From: Anaerolineae bacterium
GTDB lineage: Bacteria > Chloroflexota > Anaerolineae > B4-G1
Assembly: GCA_027079895.1 (NCBI GenBank)
Contig: JALWUZ010000744.1
Location: 1 to 10,617 of the forward strand
Length of the DNA stretch: 10,617 bases
Direction: 5' to 3'
The position numbers were made by a program, and so were the translations under genes. The notes beneath the pieces were generated by a model. That model saw only the letters and a list, made by a program, of their open reading frames with translations, did no database searches and was not told the DNA's origin. Below are positions 1 through 6,608 of this stretch, piece by piece; position 1 is the stretch's first letter; every line of letters begins with the position of its first letter.

Positions 1-1093
1 CTGGCGGCACATCGTCGGGGAAACGGCGGGCGGCGACGGTCTGCGGGCGGGGCGAGTAGCGGGCGATGTGGGCCTTGTCCAGCCGCAACTCCGCCAGCAG
101 GTCGTAAGTGCGTTGGAACTGCGCCGCGCTCTCGCCGGGGAAGCCGACGATGATGTCGGTGGCAATGGAGACCCCCGGCACGCGCTCCCGGATGCGGTCT
201 ATCAGACGGCGGTAATCGTCGGCTGTGTAGCCGCGCTGCATGCGGGCCAGCACCTCGTCGTCCCCGGCCTGCACCGGCACCTCGATGTGCTCGCAGACCT
301 TCGGCAATTCCGCCACCGTGTCGAGCAACTCATCGCTCATCCAGTTCGGATGAGAGGTCAGGAAACGAATCCGCTCCAGCCCGGCGATCTCGTGCAGTTG
401 ACGGAGGAGCGCGGCCAGCGGCGAACGGCCTTTTTCCCCCGGCAAGTCCAGGCCGTACCGGTCCACGATCTGCCCCAACAGCGTGACCTCCCGGACGGAC
501 TGGGCGACCAGCGACTCCACCTCGGCGACGATCTCGGCGGCGGGACGGCTGCGCTCCGGGCCGCGCCGGTAGGGGATGATACAGTAAGTGCAGGCGTGGG
601 AGCAGCCCAGCACGATGGGGACGTAGGCGGCGACCAGCCGTCCGCGCTCCGGCGTGGGGATGAGCCAGCCGCCGTCTTGCAGGTGATAGCGGCGGGCGGT
701 CTCGGCGGCCTCCTGGGCGCGGGCCGGGTCGCTCAGTCCGCGAGCGGACAGGAAGTCCAGCAGCGGGCCGGGCTCCGACGGCGGGAGGAACACGTCCACC
801 CAGGGGAAGCGGCGGCGCAGCGGGGCCGGGTCGCCGACCCCCACCAGACAGCCCATCAGCCCGACGACCGTCTCCGGGCGGCGTTCCTTCAGCGCACGCC
901 AGGAGAGCAGCCGCCCGTAGGCCTTGTCTTCGGCGGACTGCCGGACGACACAGGTGTTGAGGACGATGACATCGGCCTCCTGGGCCCGTTCGGCGGGCGC
1001 GTACCCCAACTGTTCGAGCGCGGAGGCCAGCCGCCGCGAGTCGGCGACATTCATCTGACAGCCGAGCGTGGAGATGTGATATTTCAGGCTCAT
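1..1093 (-). CDS. miaB: MiaB-type tRNA methylthiotransferase (radical SAM), C-terminus cut by window edge
   Basis: Adds a methylthio group to C2 of N6-isopentenyladenosine at tRNA position 37, using SAM and two iron-sulfur clusters in the cytosol (family knowledge). The 364 visible residues show the N-terminal UPF0004 domain with cluster cysteines C12 (TLGCQMN), C48 (NTC) and C82 (MGC). The radical-SAM motif CSHACTYC follows, with C164, C168 and C171. GCQMN favours MiaB over RimO or MtaB. The usual C-terminal TRAM domain lies beyond base 1. The start is the ATG at 1093-1091, directly before the conserved N-terminal strand. There is no Shine-Dalgarno; a promoter -10 sits 7 nt upstream. Oddities: the usual GQNV motif reads GQIVDRYG (residues 207-214), the usual DSE after the first cysteine reads DSR, and PVQSG reads PVQAG. 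Family is certain; MiaB subtype is likely. Confidence 0.93.
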   Translation of the reverse strand, partial: MSLKYHISTLGCQMNVADSRRLASALEQLGYAPAERAQEADVIVLNTCVVRQSAEDKAYGRLLSWRALKERRPETVVGLMGCLVGVGDPAPLRRRFPWVDVFLPPSEPGPLLDFLSARGLSDPARAQEAAETARRYHLQDGGWLIPTPERGRLVAAYVPIVLGCSHACTYCIIPYRRGPERSRPAAEIVAEVESLVAQSVREVTLLGQIVDRYGLDLPGEKGRSPLAALLRQLHEIAGLERIRFLTSHPNWMSDELLDTVAELPKVCEHIEVPVQAGDDEVLARMQRGYTADDYRRLIDRIRERVPGVSIATDIIVGFPGESAAQFQRTYDLLAELRLDKAHIARYSPRPQTVAARRFPDDVPP

Positions 1094-1100
1094 AGGCCGG

Positions 1101-1128
1101 ATTCTAACCCAGACCGGGAGAACGTCAA
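1101..1128 (-). promoter_or_regulatory. Sigma-70-type promoter of miaB, predicted leaderless
   Basis: On the minus strand a -35 TTGACG (1128-1123) is followed by 16 bases and a -10 TAGAAT (1106-1101, five of six consensus). Only seven bases (ccggcct) separate the -10 from the ATG at 1093, so transcription should start at or within a base or two of the start codon. No Shine-Dalgarno is present, which fits a leaderless mRNA. This is inference from sequence spacing only. Confidence 0.6.
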
Positions 1129-1136
1129 GCGGCGGA

Positions 1137-1161
1137 TAGGCGATGGCAGTGCCATCGCCTA
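1137..1161. repeat. Perfect 25-bp palindrome (12-bp arms, 1-base centre)
   Basis: The left arm taggcgatggca (1137-1148) and right arm tgccatcgccta (1150-1161) are exact reverse complements around a single g at 1149. The element lies between the divergent miaB promoter, whose -35 is eight bases away, and the plus-strand promoter at 1199. It has no T-tract and sits upstream of both genes, so it is not a terminator. It could be an operator for a dimeric regulator or a copy of a dispersed palindromic repeat; the sequence alone does not decide. Confidence 0.8.
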
Positions 1162-1189
1162 CCCATCAGCCCTCGTCGTCGCTGGTACA

Positions 1190-1240
1190 AAATTCCCATT
1201 GACCCGCGTCCAGGGTGATGATAAGATTAGGTGGGAATTT
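1190..1240. repeat. 9-bp inverted repeat bracketing the plus-strand promoter
   Basis: aaattccca (1190-1198) and tgggaattt (1232-1240) are exact reverse complements separated by 33 bases. They abut the -35 on one side and overlap the expected transcription start on the other. The arrangement resembles paired operator half-sites or the ends of a small element. This is a direct sequence observation; the function is inferred. Confidence 0.65.
1199..1227 (+). promoter_or_regulatory. Candidate sigma-70 promoter for the 1730-aa surface protein gene
   Basis: TTGACC (1199-1204), a 17-base spacer and TAAGAT (1222-1227), with a TGn extended -10 (tg at 1219-1220). Start of transcription would be near 1234, giving a leader of about 100 nt before the ATG at 1336. 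A second, weaker -35-like TTGACT at 1260-1265 has no convincing -10. Confidence 0.5.
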
Positions 1241-1270
1241 GGTTTGAGGAAAGGAGGGATTGACTATGGC

Positions 1271-1339
1271 ATGATGTTCACAGAAGATACACCCGGTCTG
1301 AAAAATCACTCAGCGGATAGAAACGGAGGAGTAAAATGA
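1271..1339 (+). CDS. Possible 22-codon leader ORF overlapping the next start codon (ATGA)
   Basis: ATG ATG at 1271-1276 opens a frame of 22 codons whose TGA stop (1337-1339) overlaps the ATG of the giant gene (1336) in an ATGA arrangement typical of translational coupling. The peptide begins MMFTEDTPGL and resembles nothing I recognise. An AGGAGG at 1252-1257 lies upstream, but 13 bases from this ATG, which is long. It is only 8 bases from another ATG (1266) that encodes just Met-Ala-stop. The reading frame extends far upstream without a stop, so chance is quite possible. Low confidence. Confidence 0.22.
   Translation: MMFTEDTPGLKNHSADRNGGVK
1325..1331 (+). promoter_or_regulatory. Shine-Dalgarno of the giant surface protein gene
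   Basis: GGAGGAG at 1325-1331, four to five bases before the ATG at 1336. It fixes the start, which is followed at once by a clear signal peptide. Confidence 0.8.
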
Positions 1340-4300
1340 AAGTCCACACACCGAAAAAGTTCTATCTATCTTACCTGTCCGTCTTGGGGTTGGCGGCGGT
1401 CATGCTCGCGGCCGCGCTCCTGTTCACCGGCCCGACGACCGCCGCGCCGGCGACGCCGAACGCCGTCATCTCCGGGACCATCATCAACCCGGATGGCACC
1501 TCTATCAGCAACGCAACGACGGTCTGTCTGCGGCTCGTCAACGATGACAATTCGTGGGGGGATGTCATTCAGTGCCTGGACACCGACGCCGCCGGTGGGT
1601 TCGCCTTCGACCTCTCCCTGGCCGAATGCATACCGGGGCGGTTTATGGTACAGGGCAACCCGCCGGATGGCAGCCCCTACTATCCCACAATCCCGACGTA
1701 CTTTATGCTGTACCACGATGCCCAGACGGTTAATCTGGGGTCTTTGCGTCTGACCTACGCCACTTTCACAGGGACGGTCTACGAGCCGGACGGCGTCACC
1801 CCGGCCGGCGATGGCACGATCATCGTGGAGGGGCAACAGCACAACAACGATAACTTCTACATCGTGGCGGTCGCCGAGTACCACAACGGGAACTACTCCA
1901 TCGGCGGCCTGCCCAGCGAGGAACTGTGGCTGGAAGCGTCGCCGCCGGACGGCACCATCTTCGCCAGCGGATCCGCTGGGCCGTTTATGGTGGAGATGGA
2001 CAGCCAATACGACCCCGACGCCACTCAGCACCACGACATCGTCCTGAGCAGCCCGAACTTCTCCGGGACGGTGTTCTACCCCGGCGGAGACCCGGTGGAA
2101 TGGGTGATGGACACCGGCGGAAGCGAGTTAGTCGGCTGGGCCGAGGTGCAGGCCTGGAACGATAGGTCGGACACCTGGGAGGGTGGCCCCCGGATGACCA
2201 CCCCATCGGGCGAGTACGGCCTGGGGCTGGAGGACGCCGATCACTACCTCATCGCCCGCCCGCGCGGGACGCTGGCGACGACCTACACCCGCTCCATCCC
2301 GTTCTACGTGGCACAGGACGAGATCCCCGGCACCGCGCCGCTGACGCTGACCTACCCGGCCGTCGCCGGCTACATCGTCGGGCCCTCCGGCGACCTCATC
2401 ACCGAGAGCGTCAGCGTGTGGCTGGCAGATGACGCCGGCGATCGCGTAGCCGATATGGACAGCGTCAACGGATGGTACGCGCTGGGCGGCCTCTTCGACG
2501 GCTCATACTCTCTTCACACCGACGGCGTGGAAGAACTCAACCTCTTCCCGGCCCAGGAACGGTGGGTTGATGTGGACGAGGAGAGCCAGTATCTCATCAC
2601 CGGCACGCAGTTCATCACTCTGCAACTGACCACCCCTCAACTGGCGGTGTGGGTGCTGGATCCCAACGGGGAGATCATCACCGGCAACGTCCACCTGGGG
2701 AGTGACGATGAGGATGTAGGTATGTCCGAGCGGGCTGGCAGCGAACCGGCCTACTTCGGCGGTTTCCACACCGGCACGGTGTTGTACCTGGAAGCGTTGC
2801 CTATGCCGGGCGACATCCCCACCCTGGCCAATTCCAGCATAGTGTCGGTCACGGTCGAGGCCGATCTGCTCCCCATCACCTTGACGCTGAACTACCCCAA
2901 CGTCGTCGGGCGGGTGGTCGCACCGGACGGCTACCCATTGCCCGCCGGTGATGAGCCGGTGGCCTGGATGAACGCGGAGAATATGTGCGACTGCGGCGTG
3001 GACATCGCCGCGTACACCAACGACGACGGCGATTTCGGCCTGTGGCTCCCCCTGGGGATGGATTACAGCCTGACGGCCGAGCCGTCCGACCTCCTGGCCT
3101 ACACCTACACCCACTCCCTGGCCCATCCCATCACGCTGACCGGCACCACCGTGCCGTCGTTGACCGAGGTAGGCGACATACGGCTCACTTACCCCAGGGT
3201 CAAGGGGATGGTGATGGGGCCGCACGGGGGTTTCGAGGGCTGCGCCTACGTCTGGCTGGAGGACGAGTACGGCGACGTAGCGGATATAGACAAGTACTGC
3301 ACCGCCGATGACTGGATGTACATGCTGGGCGGCGTCGAAGCCGGCGACTACTGGCTCGTCGCCCAGGATGTCGCCGGTGAGTACTACCCCTCGTCCCCCA
3401 TCTTCGTCCACGTGGAGCCCGACAGCCAGTACGACCCCGATAGTACCCAGGTCATCAACATCCACCTGATGGATGAGGCCGGTATCAGCGGCTACGTGGT
3501 GGATTGTCACAGCGGCGACCGCATACCGGGCGCGTTCGTCGTCGCCCACGACGACGAATGGATGCATGTGAGGTGGGACCAGACCGATGACGAGGGCGAG
3601 TTCCACATCAGCGGGGTAATCAGCGGCATGACCTACTTAGTGGAGGCGTACCCGCCTTACGACGGCGACTACGTCCAGTCCGCTCCGGTGGCAGTCGTCC
3701 CGGTCACCAGAGGAGTGCGTCTGGAGATGTGCCAGGCTGTCACCAACGTAGTCGGCATCGTCCACGACCAGCAGGGCAACCCGGTGCCAGACTCCTGGGC
3801 CGCCATCTGGAACGACGACTACTGGGAGGAGGCCATCGCCGACGAGGAGGGGCAGTTTGCCTTCCGCAACATGCCGACCGGCGACTTCACCCTGCAAGTC
3901 GGCCCGCCCTGGGACAGTCAGGGGTGGCTCGCCGCCCCGGCGATCTCCGTCACCGTGCCGACCTCGTCCTCGCTGGTGGACGTGGGGGTCATCACTCTGC
4001 CGCTGGCCCTCAAGCAAGTGACCGGCCACGTCTACTACGCCGGAACGACCAACGGCGTGTCGAATGCCGAGGTGTACGCCGACCGGATAGACGCGCCCGG
4101 CTTCGCCGTCACCCAGGTTGAGATGGATGGCTCGTTCGTGCTCAGTCTTTCCGAGGGAGAGTGGTATCTTTCCGCCGAACCGATGGACGCCGAGCCGATT
4201 GGTGACAAGAGTAGCGAAAACTCCGACTGGTTCTTCCCCGGCCCGCCGGTACACATCACCTTCCAGGAGCCGGCCACTGTGACGGAGGTCATCTCCAACG

Positions 4301-6528
4301 TGGTGCTGGAGGTCGTCACCGCCGACTCCGTCATCGAGGGGCAGATTCTGTGCCCCGGTGAGGCGGGGCCGATCTCGTGCGCCGAGATTATCGCGCCCGA
4401 TGACATCTGGGTCGAGGCGGACGATGGGATGTACAACGGCGTCACGCCCGATGAGAACTACCACTTCAGCATCCCCGTCCACGCCGGGTGGTACGAAGTG
4501 TCCGTCTACGTGGGCCATCCTAACCTGCAAGGGCCGGAGGACATCCCGGTCTCCGTCGGGCACGGGGAGACCTACGACCTGGGCGACCTGGTGCTCTTCT
4601 CCGATAACGCTATGATCACCGGCCACGTCTACAACGGCATGGGCGACGGCGTGGAAGGCGTGCCGGTGGCCGCTTGGCGGGCCGATGACCGGGATTGGGA
4701 CTGGACCGAGACGGACGCCAGCGGAGCCTACACGCTCTACGTCACCGGCGGGCAGTGGTTCGTGGAACCGGAGCCGGACCCCGACATGCCCTACGTCTTC
4801 TCCGGCGGCCCGCGCCTGGTGGATGTGGCCGAAGGCGGGACGGTGGCCGGGATTGACTTCACACTCCGCTTGGCCGACGCCCGCATCAAGGGCATCGCCG
4901 TGGACGAGAACACCGGCCAGCGCATCTGTGATCTGTACGGCCAGGCCTGGGCCGAGTTGGCCGCGACGGGCGACTTCTTCTCCGACGCCGAGGTGTGGAA
5001 CGGGATGTTCATCCTCAAAGCGAGCGGCGGCTACACCTACAACGTCGGCATAGACGTGCCGCCCTACGAAGGCTACGTCTCCGGCTGGCGCGGCCCGGTG
5101 GCGGTGGAGCCGGGCCAGGTGACGACCGTCACGATTCCGCTGCCGTCCAAAGACGCCCGCATCACCGGCGCGCTGGTGGACGGGGCCACGGGTGCGCCGG
5201 TCGAGGACGCGCCCGGAGCCATCATCTTCGGCGACGATGAGTACGGCCACTGGGCCGAAGCCTTCGTCGGCGACGATGGGCATTACGAGATGGATGTCAT
5301 CTCCGGGACGTGGTATCTGCGGGCCTGGGTGCCGCCGGAGAGCGGCTACGTGGCCGCGCCGGACCCGGTGACCGTCACCGTACAGGCCGGCGAGGTGATC
5401 TCCCAGGACTTCGAGATCTGGCCCGTCGGAGGGGTCATCACCGGCGTGGTGCTGGCTCCTGACGGCGGCCCGTTGACAACGACCGCCTTCGTCTACGCCG
5501 AGGGTGAGTCCCCCATTGTGGGCTACTTCGAGACCTACACGGAGACCGACGAGAGCGGGAACTTCGCGCTCTACGTCCCGACCGGCGGCTACATCGTCGG
5601 CGCGGGGTTGCCGGAGTACGAGTTGGACGCTCGCGGCTGGATGAACCCGCAGCCGGTGGATGTGCCGTGGGTCGCACCCGACAGCCCGGCGACGGGGCTG
5701 GAACTCCGTTTCCGGCAGATGGACGGCCTCATCAGCGGCACGATCACCTTCTCGCCGACGGTCAACGTCACGGTGACACATCCAGCCTACGTCTGGGGCT
5801 GGACCGATGACGGCGCGTGGACGGAGGCGGACGCCCCGGTCGTCTCCGGCACCAACATCTTCACCTACGCCATGCCGGTCATCTCCGACACCGTCTGGCA
5901 CATCGGCGCCCTGTACGAGGACTGGGACGGCGGCTGGTACTACGAGAGCGCAGAGGTCACGGTGCCGGTGGGCTACCCCGACTGCAACGTGCGCCAGGAT
6001 CTGGTGCTGATGCCCGGCGATGTCCTGCTCGACCCGTTCGTGATCTCCTTCGACGGCAGCCAGATGCAGACCATCGAGATGCCCGACGGGGTGGAGTTGA
6101 TCATCCCGCCGGGGGCGTTGGTCGTCTCCGGGACGGTCACGATCTACATCCTGCCCACCAACGAGTTGCCCGACCTCGGCGCGGGGCGGGCCTTCATCGG
6201 GACAGGGTACGAGATCTGGGCGGTGGACCAGGACGGGCGGGAGATCACCCAGTTCAACAAGCCGGTGACGGTGATCTTCCCCTATCCCCCCGACGCCGTC
6301 CTAGAGGCCGCTGGCGTGGACGAGGCCCAGTTGGTGCCGGTGTATTACTCGACGCTGGTCGGCGACTGGGTGCTGGCCGATAGTTACGTCCTCGACACCG
6401 TCCACAACGAGGTCACGCTCCACCTGAGCCACTTCTCGAAGTGGGGCGTGATGTCGCCGGAAGCCGCCGGCGGGACGACGCCGTTGCCCAACAAAGTCTA
6501 CCTGCCACTGGTGCTGCGGAATCAGTGA
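1336..6528 (+). CDS. Giant secreted protein: 16 tandem CarboxypepD-regulatory/Cna-B-like modules, ZU5-like C-terminal domain and YLPLVLR tail
   Basis: 1730 residues, with no named orthologue that I recognise. Residues 1-40 are a signal peptide: basic MKVHTPKK, a hydrophobic stretch about 14-31, and likely cleavage near APA at 37-39. Sixteen beta-sandwich modules then start near residues 45, 144, 242, 343, 435, 523, 622, 717, 805, 895, 999, 1094, 1183, 1276, 1368 and 1466. Each opens with a V/I-x-G-x-V strand plus a D/N-G turn; many carry a T-D-x-x-G-x-F strand and a P-x-G-x-Y turn, the pattern of carboxypeptidase regulatory and Cna-B folds. Residues about 1565-1706 form a different beta domain (MPDGVELIIPPGAL, then HLSHFSKWGV) resembling ZU5. 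The protein ends KVYLPLVLRNQ, a tail I associate with exported Chloroflexota proteins. No catalytic motif or membrane anchor is visible. It is very acidic, with only ten lysines after the signal peptide. Likely an extracellular stalk, adhesin or S-layer-type protein; that role is inference. The gene stands alone on its strand. Confidence 0.9.
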   Translation: MKVHTPKKFYLSYLSVLGLAAVMLAAALLFTGPTTAAPATPNAVISGTIINPDGTSISNATTVCLRLVNDDNSWGDVIQCLDTDAAGGFAFDLSLAECIPGRFMVQGNPPDGSPYYPTIPTYFMLYHDAQTVNLGSLRLTYATFTGTVYEPDGVTPAGDGTIIVEGQQHNNDNFYIVAVAEYHNGNYSIGGLPSEELWLEASPPDGTIFASGSAGPFMVEMDSQYDPDATQHHDIVLSSPNFSGTVFYPGGDPVEWVMDTGGSELVGWAEVQAWNDRSDTWEGGPRMTTPSGEYGLGLEDADHYLIARPRGTLATTYTRSIPFYVAQDEIPGTAPLTLTYPAVAGYIVGPSGDLITESVSVWLADDAGDRVADMDSVNGWYALGGLFDGSYSLHTDGVEELNLFPAQERWVDVDEESQYLITGTQFITLQLTTPQLAVWVLDPNGEIITGNVHLGSDDEDVGMSERAGSEPAYFGGFHTGTVLYLEALPMPGDIPTLANSSIVSVTVEADLLPITLTLNYPNVVGRVVAPDGYPLPAGDEPVAWMNAENMCDCGVDIAAYTNDDGDFGLWLPLGMDYSLTAEPSDLLAYTYTHSLAHPITLTGTTVPSLTEVGDIRLTYPRVKGMVMGPHGGFEGCAYVWLEDEYGDVADIDKYCTADDWMYMLGGVEAGDYWLVAQDVAGEYYPSSPIFVHVEPDSQYDPDSTQVINIHLMDEAGISGYVVDCHSGDRIPGAFVVAHDDEWMHVRWDQTDDEGEFHISGVISGMTYLVEAYPPYDGDYVQSAPVAVVPVTRGVRLEMCQAVTNVVGIVHDQQGNPVPDSWAAIWNDDYWEEAIADEEGQFAFRNMPTGDFTLQVGPPWDSQGWLAAPAISVTVPTSSSLVDVGVITLPLALKQVTGHVYYAGTTNGVSNAEVYADRIDAPGFAVTQVEMDGSFVLSLSEGEWYLSAEPMDAEPIGDKSSENSDWFFPGPPVHITFQEPATVTEVISNVVLEVVTADSVIEGQILCPGEAGPISCAEIIAPDDIWVEADDGMYNGVTPDENYHFSIPVHAGWYEVSVYVGHPNLQGPEDIPVSVGHGETYDLGDLVLFSDNAMITGHVYNGMGDGVEGVPVAAWRADDRDWDWTETDASGAYTLYVTGGQWFVEPEPDPDMPYVFSGGPRLVDVAEGGTVAGIDFTLRLADARIKGIAVDENTGQRICDLYGQAWAELAATGDFFSDAEVWNGMFILKASGGYTYNVGIDVPPYEGYVSGWRGPVAVEPGQVTTVTIPLPSKDARITGALVDGATGAPVEDAPGAIIFGDDEYGHWAEAFVGDDGHYEMDVISGTWYLRAWVPPESGYVAAPDPVTVTVQAGEVISQDFEIWPVGGVITGVVLAPDGGPLTTTAFVYAEGESPIVGYFETYTETDESGNFALYVPTGGYIVGAGLPEYELDARGWMNPQPVDVPWVAPDSPATGLELRFRQMDGLISGTITFSPTVNVTVTHPAYVWGWTDDGAWTEADAPVVSGTNIFTYAMPVISDTVWHIGALYEDWDGGWYYESAEVTVPVGYPDCNVRQDLVLMPGDVLLDPFVISFDGSQMQTIEMPDGVELIIPPGALVVSGTVTIYILPTNELPDLGAGRAFIGTGYEIWAVDQDGREITQFNKPVTVIFPYPPDAVLEAAGVDEAQLVPVYYSTLVGDWVLADSYVLDTVHNEVTLHLSHFSKWGVMSPEAAGGTTPLPNKVYLPLVLRNQ

Positions 6529-6593
6529 GCCAACGGCGGTGAGAAAGCCGAAGCCCCTGTGAGGCTGTCCTCACAGGGGCTTTGTGTTGGCTC
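6527..6593. terminator. Nested hairpin terminator between convergent genes
   Basis: A perfect 14-bp stem, aagcccctgtgagg (6551-6564) with cctcacaggggctt (6569-6582), encloses a ctgt loop. An outer perfect 8-bp pair, gagccaac (6527-6534) with gttggctc (6586-6593), encloses it. The plus-strand tail (ctttgtgtt) is only moderately T-rich. It begins inside the stop codon of the giant gene and ends 15 bases from the stop of prs on the other strand, so it probably terminates both. Confidence 0.82.
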
Positions 6594-6608
6594 GAAGGCG
6601 GCGACCCC

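Noticed and set aside
1137..1161. Terminator reading of the 25-bp palindrome
   Set aside because: No T-tract on either strand, and both flanking genes are transcribed away from it.
1260..1290. Second promoter with -35 TTGACT at 1260
   Set aside because: The best -10 at 16-18 base spacing matches only two or three consensus positions.
68..1339. 423-residue plus-strand frame opposite miaB
   Set aside because: Composition is His/Arg/Gln-rich without domain features, and the opposite strand carries clear MiaB motifs. Only its last 22 codons, after 1271, are considered separately as a possible leader ORF.
3637..5901. 754-residue minus-strand frame inside the giant gene
   Set aside because: It is the complement of GC-rich Asp/Gly codons in the repeat modules. 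Its composition (His, Arg, Val, Gly) is that of an antisense shadow and it has no recognisable domain.
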